This document shows positions 25,434 to 35,108 of a stretch of 64,000 nt of DNA, piece by piece; within the stretch, counting starts at the first letter, position 1; every line of letters starts with the position of its first letter. Below the pieces are notes generated by a model. It saw only the letters and a program-made list of their open reading frames with translations. It searched no databases and was not told where the DNA came from. Source of the stretch: Pseudofrankia inefficax (GTDB taxonomy: Bacteria; Actinomycetota; Actinomycetes; Frankiales; Frankiaceae); the NCBI RefSeq assembly GCF_000166135.1, contig NC_014666.1, positions 3,658,001 to 3,722,000 on the forward strand, written 5' to 3'. The position numbers and the translations under genes are program-made.

Positions 25434-26286
25434 TCTCACCCCGCCGGGGTCCGACGAGACGACGATCCGCGCGGACCTGGCCGCGCTGGCCCAGCTGGCC
25501 GGCCCGGCGCCGGACGTGCTGTACCAGACGGCGCGACGAGCCATGGTCCGTCGACGGAGGCGCGTGGCCTCCGGAGTCGGCGCGGGCGTGCTGGCCGTGG
25601 CGGTCGTGGCCGCGGTCGTGGTCCCCGGCGCCTTCCAGGGATCACCTGACCATCCGGCCGTCGTGCCCGCCGCGCGGCCAAGCCCCCCGGCGCCGACCAG
25701 GGTGGAGACGGTTCCGCCCTTCTCCCGGCTGAATCCCTGGGTCTACACGCTGGAGAACTGGAAGCGAACCAGGTTCGCCAACCCCTGCATGAGCTCGATC
25801 CTGGTCGGCCTGGCGACGGGCTCTCCGCCGCCGACGCAACCCACAGAACCGCCACCGCCCGAGCCGGTTCTGCAGACCATCGCGGCGGCCGGCGGGGGCC
25901 GGGTGGAGGCTTCCACGAGCATTTCGGTCGCCTCCGACGTCGTGCTGACGGTGGACGGCCGCGCCGTGCGTCTCACCGTCCGCCAGCAGGCCGCGCCGGG
26001 CTGGCTGGCCTCGGGATCAGAGGCCTCCCCGCTGGCCGGCGGATCGGTTCTCGAGCTCAGCCGGTCCGGCCAGATGGCCCGTGTGTATCGGGTGGACGGC
26101 ACGGTCTGGGACGTCGCCTACTTCGCGGTCCCGTTCGACAACCCACCCGAGGCTTTCGTCCAGGACACGTTGGGTCTCGTGCGCACCATCGACGCGGCGA
26201 TTCCCGCCGTCGAGAAGCCGGTTCCAGGGGACATCGACGCCGCCGACCTGTGCCCCGTCCCGGCCGCGCCTCCCGGTCAGCATTGA
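25426..26286 (+). CDS. Sigma-factor-linked membrane protein, hypothetical
   Basis: A 286-residue protein with a basic stretch (RRAMVRRRRRV) and one membrane helix near residues 48-70, then a Pro-rich linker and an extracytoplasmic domain of about 190 residues. This single-span layout and the 8-base overlap with the ECF sigma gene suggest an accessory or anti-sigma-like partner. The N-terminus is short for a zinc-type anti-sigma domain and has no HXXXCXXC motif. I do not recognise the outer domain. Confidence 0.7.
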   Translation: MASLTPPGSDETTIRADLAALAQLAGPAPDVLYQTARRAMVRRRRRVASGVGAGVLAVAVVAAVVVPGAFQGSPDHPAVVPAARPSPPAPTRVETVPPFSRLNPWVYTLENWKRTRFANPCMSSILVGLATGSPPPTQPTEPPPPEPVLQTIAAAGGGRVEASTSISVASDVVLTVDGRAVRLTVRQQAAPGWLASGSEASPLAGGSVLELSRSGQMARVYRVDGTVWDVAYFAVPFDNPPEAFVQDTLGLVRTIDAAIPAVEKPVPGDIDAADLCPVPAAPPGQH

Positions 26287-26509
26287 CCGGCCCGGCCGGC
26301 CGAGCGTCCCGGAAAACGCCGAAATACCACGGGTTCTGGGGTACTACGTCCCACTATTTCCGGACAAGGCTCATCGCCTTACGGGCGTTCTAGAGTGACC
26401 CCGAGCACAGGCGCCGCCCATCCGGCCGGAGCGTCGCCAGCCCCCGCGGCCACGCCGGCGGCCCCGCGCGGTGCCTTCATGTCGCGATCGACCATCGAGG
26501 AGACGCACC

Positions 26510-27685
26510 ATGCGTGCCATGCGCCAGCGCCGACATTCCGGCCTCACCCTCACCATGGTCAGCACGTTCTTAGCGGTCATTCTGGCGTATACGGTCGGCA
26601 CAGCCCTGTCGGCGTCGGCGGCCACCCGGACCGTCAATGACATCGGCCAGGTGGTGTCGTCGCTGGAGGTGAACAAGGGCTACCAGATCTCCCGGGACTG
26701 CGGGTTCACCGGTGTCCCGCAGGCGAACGCGATCGGCGTGCTGTGGCTGTTCTGCGACACCGCGGTCAGCCCGACCGGCCAGTACATCACCGGCACGACC
26801 GCGGGCACCGCGCAGGCGTTCACCGCGCCGAACCAGTCGGCGTTCGGCGACTTCACCGATGCCTCGGGCAACAACCTGGTGAAGTTCATCCCGAACCCGT
26901 CCGGGTTCTCCTGCGCCGGCGGCACCCTCGCCACCTGGGCCAGCGGGGTCGCGTCGGTCCCGACGTCGTCGCCGAACCCGATTCTCATCATTCCGTACGT
27001 GCTGGTCTGCCTGAACGCGAACGGTTCGACGCCGCTCGCCTTCCGGATCGTCGACTACGACTACACGACGAACACCTTCAGCAACGACAGCCCGGTCGGC
27101 GGCAGTGGCATCTTCACCGGCAGCCCGCTGGCGGGCAACCGCATCCTGGGCTCGCCGGTGGTCTACAACGGCTCTCTTTACCTCTACGCCGGCACCTGCA
27201 CCAACGCCGTCTTCGGCGACTGTTCGGCCGGGACCGTCCAGGTCGCGAAGGTCACGCTGGGCAGCACCCCGCTGGCGGCGTACAACTCCGGCAACCAGAC
27301 CGGCGGCCACCGCTGGCTGGACCCGCGTAACTACACGTTCAGCACACTGGCCGCCACGTCCGGCGGCTTCACGCCGATCACCCCGGCCAGCTTCGACGTC
27401 CACCGGTATCCGGCGTTCTCCGGATCACCGTTCGTCGTGATCGAGCAGGACGACATCGGCGGAAACATCACGGTGTTCTCCGCGAGTAGCCCGACCGGGC
27501 CGTTCACGCCGCAGTTCACCGCGGCCGTTCCGTGCACCAGCTCCACCGGCCCGGGAGGCCTGTGCCGGGCCTACATCGGCCATCCCGAGTCGAGTACGGC
27601 CACCAAGCTGATGCTGTCCTACTTCCAGCCGAGCGACAACAACGGCAACGGCCACGTGCGGACCGCCTGGATTCCCTGGTCCTGA
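26510..27685 (+). CDS. Secreted beta-propeller-like protein, hypothetical
   Basis: A 391-residue exported protein: RQRR, a hydrophobic stretch and ALSASAAT as signal peptidase site near residue 40. GAGGAG lies 7 bases before the ATG at 26510. The mature part repeats short blade-like segments (SPVVYNGSLYLYAGTC, SPFVVIEQDDIGGNITVFSAS), recalling five-bladed propellers of glycoside hydrolase families 43/62 or DUF4185 proteins. I cannot name a catalytic triad with confidence, so enzyme function is open. It stands alone. Confidence 0.68.
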   Translation: MRAMRQRRHSGLTLTMVSTFLAVILAYTVGTALSASAATRTVNDIGQVVSSLEVNKGYQISRDCGFTGVPQANAIGVLWLFCDTAVSPTGQYITGTTAGTAQAFTAPNQSAFGDFTDASGNNLVKFIPNPSGFSCAGGTLATWASGVASVPTSSPNPILIIPYVLVCLNANGSTPLAFRIVDYDYTTNTFSNDSPVGGSGIFTGSPLAGNRILGSPVVYNGSLYLYAGTCTNAVFGDCSAGTVQVAKVTLGSTPLAAYNSGNQTGGHRWLDPRNYTFSTLAATSGGFTPITPASFDVHRYPAFSGSPFVVIEQDDIGGNITVFSASSPTGPFTPQFTAAVPCTSSTGPGGLCRAYIGHPESSTATKLMLSYFQPSDNNGNGHVRTAWIPWS

Positions 27686-27702
27686 CCTGCTCCCACCGCC
27701 GT

Positions 27703-27742
27703 CAGGTAGGCCCGGTCGCCCTCGCGCGGCCGGGCCTACCTG
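27703..27742 (+). terminator. Hairpin terminator after the secreted protein gene
   Basis: A 13-bp perfect stem (CAGGTAGGCCCGG) with a GC-rich 14-base loop, 18 bases after the stop codon. Confidence 0.75.
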
Positions 27743-28182
27743 TTGTGCGCCTCACCACCGGCGCGCCGCCCACCGGCGCGCCGCCAGCGGTCGCCGGGAG
27801 TGATCTCCCCGCTCCGCGGCACGCGACCGTGGGCCGCAGGCCGGCCGCGATCGTGGCTCGGCAGCGGCGCCCGACACGGCCGCCAGGTGTGTCCAAACCA
27901 ACGCCCCGCCCTGCCCCGAAATGTGCTCACACGACCGTTCCGTACGCGGCGCGTGGACGTTTGCCGGCGCGGCGTCAATACGGCGTCAACGAGCCGGCCG
28001 ATGCCGGACAACCGCGCCGATACTGACCGTTGCCGCGCGGGGGCCGGTGCGGTGGACGTAAGACGGAGGTGGCGCGTGATTCGAACGGAAGAAGCGCCGC
28101 CGGTGCCCAGCGCCCACCCGCCCGCGGCCTTGCGCGGATAAGTCGGTCGTGTCGAAAGATTGTGGAAAGGCAGGCGTTCGAG
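27743..28182. other. Upstream region of the kdp operon
   Basis: About 440 bases without a convincing gene. It holds a small duplication of CACCGGCGCGCCGC near 27755-27785 and two GGCGTCAA words near 27970. A KdpE site or promoter could not be assigned. Confidence 0.4.
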
Positions 28183-28266
28183 GTGCGAGACCTCGTTTTT
28201 GTGCTGCTCACCCTCGCGGTGTTCGCGGTGCTCGGGCTGGTCGTCAAGGCGGTCGAGAGGCTGTGA
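28183..28266 (+). CDS. Small hydrophobic protein preceding kdpF (27 aa)
   Basis: A 27-residue single-helix peptide (VRDLVFVLLTLAVFAVLGLV core). GTG at 28183 has GAGGT-like sequence close before it, with GGAAAGG further upstream. Its TGA overlaps the kdpF start by 4 bases. It may be a KdpF-like or assembly peptide; similar small ORFs precede kdpF in other actinobacteria. No motif beyond the helix. Confidence 0.55.
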   Translation: MRDLVFVLLTLAVFAVLGLVVKAVERL

Positions 28267-28352
28267 GCGCCGAGAACATCGTCGGCCTCGTCCTCGCGGT
28301 CGGCCTCACTCTCTTCCTCGTGGCCGCGATGCTGTTCCCGGAGCGATTCTAG
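28263..28352 (+). CDS. kdpF: Potassium-transporting ATPase subunit KdpF
   Basis: A 29-residue single-span peptide, MSAENIVGLVLAVGLTLF continuing to a FPERF end, typical of KdpF. It stabilises the KdpABC complex in the membrane. GTG overlaps the preceding small gene, and its stop is directly followed by the kdpA ATG without a gap. Confidence 0.88.
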   Translation: MSAENIVGLVLAVGLTLFLVAAMLFPERF

Positions 28353-30014
28353 ATGGGCGCGAACGGTGCGGGCATCCTTTTCATCGCCATCCTGGTGGTG
28401 GCGCTCGTCCTGACCTATCGGCCCTTCGGCGACTACATGGCCAGGGTCTTCACCAGCGACAAGCACCTGCGGGTCGAGCGTGGCATCTACCGGCTGGTCG
28501 GTGTGGATCCCGACTCCGAGCAGCGGTGGCCGGTGTACGCCCGCAGTGTGCTGGCGTTCTCGGCCGTGTCGGTGCTGTTCCTGTACCTGTTCCAGCGGCT
28601 GCAGAACCACCTGTGGCTGGCACTGGGCTTCCCGGCGGTCAAGCCGGCGTTGGCGTGGAACACGTCGGTCAGTTTCGTGACGAACACGAACTGGCAGGCG
28701 TACTCCGGCGAGTCGACGATGGGTCACACGGTCCAGATGGCCGGCCTGGCGGTGCAGAACTTCGCGTCGGCGGCGGTTGGAATCGCGGTCGCGATCGCGC
28801 TGGTCCGTGGCCTGGCTCGTAAGAAGTCGGACACGTTGGGGAACTTCTGGGTCGACCTCGTCCGGACGGTCGTGCGGATTCTGCTGCCGATCAGCATCGT
28901 GGCGGCCGTCGTCCTGATCGCCGGCGGCGCGATCCAGAATCTTCATGGCACCCGGACCGTCGGGACACTCGCCGGTGGCCAGCAGTCCATCACCGGTGGC
29001 CCGGTGGCCAGCCAGGAGGTCATCAAGGAGCTGGGGACGAACGGTGGTGGGTTCTACAACGTCAACTCGGCGCATCCGTTCGAGAACCCGACGGCGTGGA
29101 CGAACTGGTTCGAGATCTACCTGATTCTCATGATCGGAATCTCGCTGCCGCGGACCTTCGGCAAGCTGGTCGGCAGCACCCGGCAGGGCCTGGCCATCGT
29201 CGCGGTGATGGCGGTGCTGGCACTCGGCAGCGTCACGCTCAACCTGGCGTTTCAGGGGGTGCACCACGGCACCGTGCCGATGGCCGTCGGCGCGGCCTCG
29301 GAGGGTACGGAGACCCGGTTCGGCGTGCCCGATTCGGCGACCTTCGCCACCGCGACCACCTTGACGTCGACCGGCGCCGTCGACTCGTTCCACGACTCGT
29401 ATACAAGCCTCGGCGGCGCGACCCTGCTGTTCAACATGATGCTCGGCGAGGTCGCGCCGGGCGGCACCGGATCCGGGCTCTACGGCATGTTGGTACTCGC
29501 CGTGATCACGGTCTTCGTCGCCGGGCTGATGATCGGGCGAACACCGGAGTATCTCGGCAAGAAGATAGGCAGCCGGGAGATCAAGCTCGCCTCGCTGTAC
29601 ATCCTCACGACCCCGCTCGTGGTGCTGACCGGGACCGCGGTGGCCATGGCCTTGCCCGGCGAACGCGCCGGGATGCTGAACACCGGGGCGCACGGCCTGT
29701 CCGAGGTGCTCTACGCGTTCACGTCCGCCGGCAACAACAACGGCTCGGCGTTCGCCGGTATCACGGTGAACACCGACTGGTACAACACGGCGCTCGGCCT
29801 CGCGATGGCGTTCGGCCGGTTCCTACCGATGATCTTCGTCCTCGCGCTGGCCGGGTCGTTCGCCGCACAGCAGCAGGTACCCGCGACCGCGGGCACGCTG
29901 CCGACGCATCGCCCGCAGTTCGTCGGGATGCTCGTCGCCGTCACCGTGATCGTCGTCGCTCTCACCTACTTCCCGGCGCTCGCGCTCGGGCCGCTCGCGG
30001 AGGGGCTGCACTAG
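28353..30014 (+). CDS. kdpA: Potassium-transporting ATPase subunit A
   Basis: A 553-residue membrane protein of about ten helices that forms the K+ channel-like path of the Kdp pump. Filter-type segments are visible, such as [34 protein letters not shown] and [13 protein letters not shown], each around a conserved Gly. Length matches the family (about 555). It abuts kdpF and kdpB with no spacing. Confidence 0.96.
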   Translation: MGANGAGILFIAILVVALVLTYRPFGDYMARVFTSDKHLRVERGIYRLVGVDPDSEQRWPVYARSVLAFSAVSVLFLYLFQRLQNHLWLALGFPAVKPALAWNTSVSFVTNTNWQAYSGESTMGHTVQMAGLAVQNFASAAVGIAVAIALVRGLARKKSDTLGNFWVDLVRTVVRILLPISIVAAVVLIAGGAIQNLHGTRTVGTLAGGQQSITGGPVASQEVIKELGTNGGGFYNVNSAHPFENPTAWTNWFEIYLILMIGISLPRTFGKLVGSTRQGLAIVAVMAVLALGSVTLNLAFQGVHHGTVPMAVGAASEGTETRFGVPDSATFATATTLTSTGAVDSFHDSYTSLGGATLLFNMMLGEVAPGGTGSGLYGMLVLAVITVFVAGLMIGRTPEYLGKKIGSREIKLASLYILTTPLVVLTGTAVAMALPGERAGMLNTGAHGLSEVLYAFTSAGNNNGSAFAGITVNTDWYNTALGLAMAFGRFLPMIFVLALAGSFAAQQQVPATAGTLPTHRPQFVGMLVAVTVIVVALTYFPALALGPLAEGLH

Positions 30015-32156
30015 ATGTCCACCACCACGCTCGTGGAGACGCCGGCGCCGCCCACCGGCCCCCGGCGAATCCAGGGGGGCCTGCTCGACCCGGCGATGAT
30101 GTGGCGCTCGCTGCCCGGGGCGCTGCGCAAGCTCGACCCGCGCACCCTGTGGCGTAACCCGGTCATGTTCATCGTCGAGGTCGGCGCCATCTACACGACC
30201 GTTCTCGCGGTGGCGCATCCCTCGGCGTTCAGCTGGCTGATCGTGGTCTGGCTGTGGCTGACGGTGCTGTTCGCGAACCTCGCGGAGGCCGTCGCGGAGG
30301 GCCGCGGCAAGGCGCAGGCGGATGCGCTGCGCCGCACGAAGACCGACACGATCGCCTACCGGCGCGGCCCCGGCGGCGGGATCGAGGAGGTGCCCGCGCC
30401 CCAGCTACGCCAGGGTGACGTCGTCGTGGTCGAGGCCGGCCAGTTCATCCCCGGCGACGGCGACGTCATCGAGGGCATCGCGTCCGTCGACGAGTCCGCG
30501 ATCACCGGCGAGTCCGCGCCGGTGATCCGCGAGTCCGGCGGCGACCGTTCCGCGGTGACCGGGGGGACCCGGGTGCTGTCGGACCGGATCGTCGTGCGGA
30601 TCACCCAGAAGCCCGGCGAGAGCTTCATCGACCGGATGATCGCCCTGGTCGAGGGGGCGAACCGGCAGAAGACCCCGAACGAGATCGCGCTGAACATCCT
30701 GCTCGCCGCGTTGACGGTGATCTTCCTGCTGGCCGTGGCGACGCTGCAGCCCCTGGCGATCTACTCCAAGGCGCAGCTGCCGGGCGTCCCGGACACGAGT
30801 GCGCTGAACGGCCACGGCGTGACCGGCATCGTGCTGGCCTCGCTGGTCGTCTGCCTGATCCCGACGACGATCGGCGCGCTGCTGTCCGCGATCGGCATCG
30901 CCGGCATGGACCGGCTGGTGCAGCGCAACGTGCTGGCCATGTCCGGGCGCGCGGTGGAGGCCGCGGGCGACGTGAACACGCTGCTGCTGGACAAGACCGG
31001 CACGATCACGATCGGCAACCGGGAGGCGCGGGAGTTCCTCCCGGTCGGCGACACCGGCGCGGACGACCTCGCCAGCGCCGCGCAGCTGTCCTCGTTGGCC
31101 GACGAGACGCCCGAGGGCCGCTCGATCGTCGTCCACGCGAAGACGGCCTATGGCCTGCGCGAACGCGGTCCCGGCGAGCTGCTGCACGCGACCTTCGTCC
31201 CGTTCACCGCGCAGACCCGCATGTCCGGCGTCGACCTCGACGCGGACACCACCGGCCCGGCCCGCCAGGTCCGCAAGGGCGCCGCCGCCGCGGTCATCAC
31301 CTGGGTCCGCGAACAGCACGGCACCGTCCCCGCCGAGACCGGGGAGATCGTCGACGGCATCTCCGCCGCCGGCGGCACCCCCCTGCTCGTCGCCGAAGCC
31401 GTCGGCGGGACCGCCCGGGTTCTCGGGGTGGTGCAGCTCAAGGACGTCGTCAAGCAGGGCATGCGGGAGCGGTTCGACGAGATGCGCCGGATGGGCATCC
31501 GCACCGTCATGATCACCGGGGACAACCCGCTCACCGCGAAGGCCATCGCGGACGAGGCCGGTGTCGACGACTTCCTCGCCGAAGCCACGCCCGAGGACAA
31601 GATGGCGCTGATCAAGCGGGAGCAGGCCGGCGGGAAGCTCGTCGCGATGACCGGCGACGGCACCAACGACGCCCCCGCCCTCGCCCAGGCCGACGTCGGC
31701 GTCGCGATGAACACCGGCACCTCCGCCGCCAAGGAGGCCGGGAACATGGTCGACCTCGACTCGAACCCGACGAAGCTCATCGAGATCGTCGAAATCGGCA
31801 AACAGCTGCTCATCACCCGCGGGGCACTGACCACGTTCTCGATCGCCAACGACGTCGCGAAGTACTTCGCGATCATCCCCGCGATGTTCGCGGCCATCTA
31901 CCCGGGCCTGGACAAGCTCAACATCATGCGGCTGCACAGCCCGCAGTCCGCGATCCTGTCCGCCGTCATCTTCAACGCACTGATCATCATCGCGCTCATC
32001 CCACTGGCCCTGCGCGGCGTGCGCTACACCCCCGGCGGCGCGTCGAAGATGCTCAGCCGCAACCTCTACGTCTACGGCCTCGGCGGGCTGGTCATCCCGT
32101 TCCTCGGGATCAAGCTCATCGACCTCGTCATCCAGTTCATCCCAGGAGCGCGGTAA
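30015..32156 (+). CDS. kdpB: Potassium-transporting ATPase subunit B (P-type ATPase)
   Basis: A 713-residue P-type ATPase that powers K+ uptake. The phosphorylated Asp lies in DKTGTIT near residue 326; the TGES actuator motif reads ITGESAPV and the hinge reads [19 protein letters not shown]. Starts at an ATG directly after the kdpA stop. The family length is about 690-710. Confidence 0.97.
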   Translation: MSTTTLVETPAPPTGPRRIQGGLLDPAMMWRSLPGALRKLDPRTLWRNPVMFIVEVGAIYTTVLAVAHPSAFSWLIVVWLWLTVLFANLAEAVAEGRGKAQADALRRTKTDTIAYRRGPGGGIEEVPAPQLRQGDVVVVEAGQFIPGDGDVIEGIASVDESAITGESAPVIRESGGDRSAVTGGTRVLSDRIVVRITQKPGESFIDRMIALVEGANRQKTPNEIALNILLAALTVIFLLAVATLQPLAIYSKAQLPGVPDTSALNGHGVTGIVLASLVVCLIPTTIGALLSAIGIAGMDRLVQRNVLAMSGRAVEAAGDVNTLLLDKTGTITIGNREAREFLPVGDTGADDLASAAQLSSLADETPEGRSIVVHAKTAYGLRERGPGELLHATFVPFTAQTRMSGVDLDADTTGPARQVRKGAAAAVITWVREQHGTVPAETGEIVDGISAAGGTPLLVAEAVGGTARVLGVVQLKDVVKQGMRERFDEMRRMGIRTVMITGDNPLTAKAIADEAGVDDFLAEATPEDKMALIKREQAGGKLVAMTGDGTNDAPALAQADVGVAMNTGTSAAKEAGNMVDLDSNPTKLIEIVEIGKQLLITRGALTTFSIANDVAKYFAIIPAMFAAIYPGLDKLNIMRLHSPQSAILSAVIFNALIIIALIPLALRGVRYTPGGASKMLSRNLYVYGLGGLVIPFLGIKLIDLVIQFIPGAR

Positions 32157-32158
32157 CC

Positions 32159-33055
32159 ATGGCCGCCAGCCGACTACCCTCCTTCGTCCGCCAGCACCTC
32201 GCCGCCCTGCGCGTCCTGCTCGTGCTGACCGTCCTGACCGGCATCGCCTACCCGCTGGCCATCACCGGGATCGCCCAGCTCCCCGGCCTGCACGACAAGG
32301 CCAACGGCTCCCTCGTCACGAACGCCGCCGGCCAGGTCGTCGGCTCGGCCGAGCTCGGCCAGCTGTTCACCGACAAGGACGGCAACCCGATCCCGAAGTA
32401 CTTCCAGCCCCGGCCCTCGGCGGCCGGCGCCGGCTACGACCCGACGTCGACGTCCGCGTCCAACCTCGGCCCGGAGAGCCTGGTCGACACCTTCGACGAC
32501 CCGGCGACCACAGACGTCGACGAGTCCAAGCAGAGCCTGCTCACCCAGGTCTGCGCCCGCAGCAAGGCGGTCGGTGACCTCGACGGCGTCGACGGACGAC
32601 GGCCGTACTGCACCGCGAACGGTGTGGGCGCGGTGCTGTCGGTGTTCCGGACCGCCGGCACGGCCGGGACCATCACCCGCGTCGTGAGCATCAACGAGGA
32701 ATGCCCCGCGACCCCGTTCGTCGCGACCTATCAGGGCGTGAAGGTCGAGTGCGCCACACTCGGCGCGGACTACGCGGCCGGCATCCTCGTGCCGGTCAGG
32801 GGCCCGGGCAAGGGCACCGGCAACCCGGTCCCGCCGGACGCCGTCACCGCCTCAGGCAGTGGTCTCGACCCCGACATCTCACCCGCCTACGCCTACCTGC
32901 AGGTCAACAGGGTGGCCAAGGCCCGCGGCCTCGACCCGGCCGCGGTCCGGCGGCTGGTGGCGGAACACGTCGACGGCCGCGCGCTGGGATTCATGGGGGA
33001 GCCCACGGTCAACGTGCTCGACCTGAATCTCACGCTCGACAAGGCGGCCCGTTAG
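32159..33055 (+). CDS. kdpC: Potassium-transporting ATPase subunit C
   Basis: A 298-residue protein with one N-terminal membrane helix (LRVLLVLTVLTGIAYPLAITGIAQ) and a periplasm-facing domain. Family ends are clear: SAELGQLF, YFQPRPSA early and ALGFMGEPTVNVLDLN late. It is about 100 residues longer than E. coli KdpC. The extra part, around residues 120-215, includes paired cysteines (QVCARS, PYCTAN, NEECPA, KVECAT) that could form disulfides outside. No kdpDE follows. Confidence 0.94.
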   Translation: MAASRLPSFVRQHLAALRVLLVLTVLTGIAYPLAITGIAQLPGLHDKANGSLVTNAAGQVVGSAELGQLFTDKDGNPIPKYFQPRPSAAGAGYDPTSTSASNLGPESLVDTFDDPATTDVDESKQSLLTQVCARSKAVGDLDGVDGRRPYCTANGVGAVLSVFRTAGTAGTITRVVSINEECPATPFVATYQGVKVECATLGADYAAGILVPVRGPGKGTGNPVPPDAVTASGSGLDPDISPAYAYLQVNRVAKARGLDPAAVRRLVAEHVDGRALGFMGEPTVNVLDLNLTLDKAAR

Positions 33056-33156
33056 TGGCCGAGAGGTCAACATAGAGACCACTGCGAGTTGGACCACTAC
33101 GAGAATGTTCGGCCGGGCGGCCCGACGAAGTCCGACGGGCGCCCGGCCGGAGACCA

Positions 33157-33354
33157 CTATCTGTCGAACTCGCCGTCCCGGGCACCCGCCACAAACGCCG
33201 TCCACTCGGCCGGCGTGAATTGCAGGACCGGTCCGGCGGGATCCTTGGAATCGCGGACCGCGCGACCGCCGTCTGGGAGGGCGGCTACCTCGACACAGGC
33301 GCCATTACCGCTGCTGTGGCTGCTCTTGCGCCACACCAGATGCGGATGAGTCAT
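33157..33354 (-). CDS. DUF397 small protein
   Basis: A 65-residue protein with WRKSSHSSGNGACVEVA and RDSKDPAGPVLQFTPAEWTAFV, the complete DUF397 pattern. Such proteins sit beside XRE/DUF5753 regulators in actinobacteria and can behave as antagonists or partners of them. ATG at 33354 starts the conserved part. It lies downstream of the XRE gene on the same strand. Confidence 0.9.
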   Translation of the reverse strand: MTHPHLVWRKSSHSSGNGACVEVAALPDGGRAVRDSKDPAGPVLQFTPAEWTAFVAGARDGEFDR

Positions 33355-33398
33355 TTCGTCCTTCCTTCCGGTGCCCCCCAACCTGTTCCGTCTACAGC

Positions 33399-34253
33399 CT
33401 ATCGGCCCAGGTCAGTCAGCAGTTGTCGACTGTCGGCCGGGGCGAGAGCGATGGCGCGTAGACTGTCGAAGATTGCGCGATATCGACGGATCTCCGCGTC
33501 GGCCTCAAGGAACAGGTCGCCGGCCATCGAGTCGATGTAGACCACTGCGGGATCCGCCGGGTCGGGAAAGTCGAGCAGGATGAACGACCCGGGCATGCCG
33601 GGGTGCGCGCCCGCGGAGAACGCGATGACCTGGACCGTGATGTTCGGTTTCGCCGCCGCCTCGGCCAAGCGGGCCAGCTGGGCGCTCATCACCTTGGCGC
33701 CGCCGACGGCGCGGCGCAGCGCGGCCTCGTCGACGACCGCCCAGAAGCGTGGCGGGTCGGCGGTGTTCAGCAGCGCCTGGCGGTCGATCCTGGCCCGCAC
33801 CCGCTGTTCGATCTCGTCCGCGCTCGCGGTGGGCAGGACCCCGGTCACGACCGCGCGAGCGTAGTCCTCGGTCTGCAGGAGGCCCGGGACGAACAGCGAC
33901 TCGTAGGTCGCGATGGTCCGCGCCTCGCCCTCGAAGCCGATGTAGGTGGCGTACTCCTCGGGAAGCTCGTCGTGGTACGGCAGCAGCATGCCCTGGCGGT
34001 CGGCCTCGCGGGACAGGGCCAGCAGCTCCTCCTGGGCCTGCTCGTCGACCTGGTAGAACGCGAGGATCGCCAGGAGGGTGCGCTTCTGGGGCCGGCGCGC
34101 GCGGGCGGTCTCGATCCGGTAGAGCGTCGCCGGGTCGATGTTGGTGCGGGAGGAGACCTCCTCGCGGGTCAGGCCCGCGTCGGTGCGCAGGCGGCGCAGC
34201 TCGGCGGCCAGGCGGCGCAGGCGGACCGTGGGAGCAGGACGGCGCGGTGGCAT
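33399..34253 (-). CDS. XRE-family regulator with DUF5753 (WhiJ-like)
   Basis: A 284-residue DNA-binding protein. HTH near residues 15-70 (RTDAGLTREEVSSRTNIDPA), then a DUF5753 domain with LFVPGLLQTEDYARAVV and YIDSMAGDLFLEADAEI. ATG at 34253 has AGGAGGAG 8 bases upstream, which fixes the start. With the DUF397 gene after it and the ATPase gene divergent, it makes the three-part set known from whiJ-like loci of Streptomyces, tied to development. Confidence 0.9.
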   Translation of the reverse strand: MPPRRPAPTVRLRRLAAELRRLRTDAGLTREEVSSRTNIDPATLYRIETARARRPQKRTLLAILAFYQVDEQAQEELLALSREADRQGMLLPYHDELPEEYATYIGFEGEARTIATYESLFVPGLLQTEDYARAVVTGVLPTASADEIEQRVRARIDRQALLNTADPPRFWAVVDEAALRRAVGGAKVMSAQLARLAEAAAKPNITVQVIAFSAGAHPGMPGSFILLDFPDPADPAVVYIDSMAGDLFLEADAEIRRYRAIFDSLRAIALAPADSRQLLTDLGR

Positions 34254-34421
34254 CGTGTGGTCTCCTCCTGTGTGGCCGCCCGACATGAAGGTGCATAGCT
34301 TGCATCTTCCTGTCGGGCAGAAGGATGATGTGGCCTGCGCCACCCTGGCACAACATCAATGCTGCTGCGGTGTCGGGGTGTGCGCCGCAAGTCTCGCCAG
34401 ATCAGGGGAGGGCGGTGCAGC

Positions 34422-35021
34422 GTGACCAGTGGCCAGACCGGCCCGCCGGCCGCGCCCCACGTCGCCGTCTTCCGCTTCCCCGCCGACCCGGCCGCGTGCC
34501 CGCTGGCCCGCCACTTCGTCCGTGGCGTCCTCGGGGAGTGGCGGTTGGCGCAGGCCGCGGACGTGGCCGAGCTGCTGACCTCGGAGCTGGTCGGCAACGC
34601 CATCGACGCCTGCGCGGGCGCCGAACGCTTTGACGGCGGGCTGGTCGGCTGCGTCGAGGTCGGCGTGACCGCCGACCGCGACCGGCTGCTCATCGAGGTG
34701 GCCGACGCCGACCCGCGCCCGCCGACGCCACGTGACCCGGGCCCCGACGACGAGAGCGGCCGTGGCCTGATGCTCGTCGAGGGCCTCGCCGAACGGTGGG
34801 GGCACCACCTGGCCACCGACGGCGGCCGGCCGCACGGCAAGGTCGTCTGGTTCGAGATCGCCCTCGCGTCCGCCGCGGCGCCGGTCGGCCTCCCAATCCG
34901 GCTGCCCACACCCCGGGTCGGGCCCGAGCAGGCCGAGTCGTCCCCGCACCCGCGATCCGGTCTCGCCCTGCCGGATCTCGCCCTGCTGGGCCGGGTCCGC
35001 CGTCGCCTGGACCTCGTCTGA
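34422..35021 (+). CDS. RsbW/AbaA-like ATP-binding regulatory protein
   Basis: A 199-residue GHKL-type ATPase domain: N-box ELLTSELVGNAIDA, then VADADPRPP and GRGLMLVEGLAERWG. No histidine-phosphorylation domain is present, so it is an anti-sigma-factor-like or AbaA-like protein rather than a sensor kinase. GTG at 34422 has GGGGAGGG about 9 bases upstream. It is divergent from the XRE/DUF5753 gene across 168 bases and completes that regulatory set. Confidence 0.83.
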   Translation: MTSGQTGPPAAPHVAVFRFPADPAACPLARHFVRGVLGEWRLAQAADVAELLTSELVGNAIDACAGAERFDGGLVGCVEVGVTADRDRLLIEVADADPRPPTPRDPGPDDESGRGLMLVEGLAERWGHHLATDGGRPHGKVVWFEIALASAAAPVGLPIRLPTPRVGPEQAESSPHPRSGLALPDLALLGRVRRRLDLV

Positions 35022-35108
35022 GCCCGGACGTCTCCAGCCGTCCGGCCTGGGTGTCACATCTGGCCGGCCTGTCTCGTCCTCGTCAGCGGCACCGGTCTCG
35101 GGCGCAGG

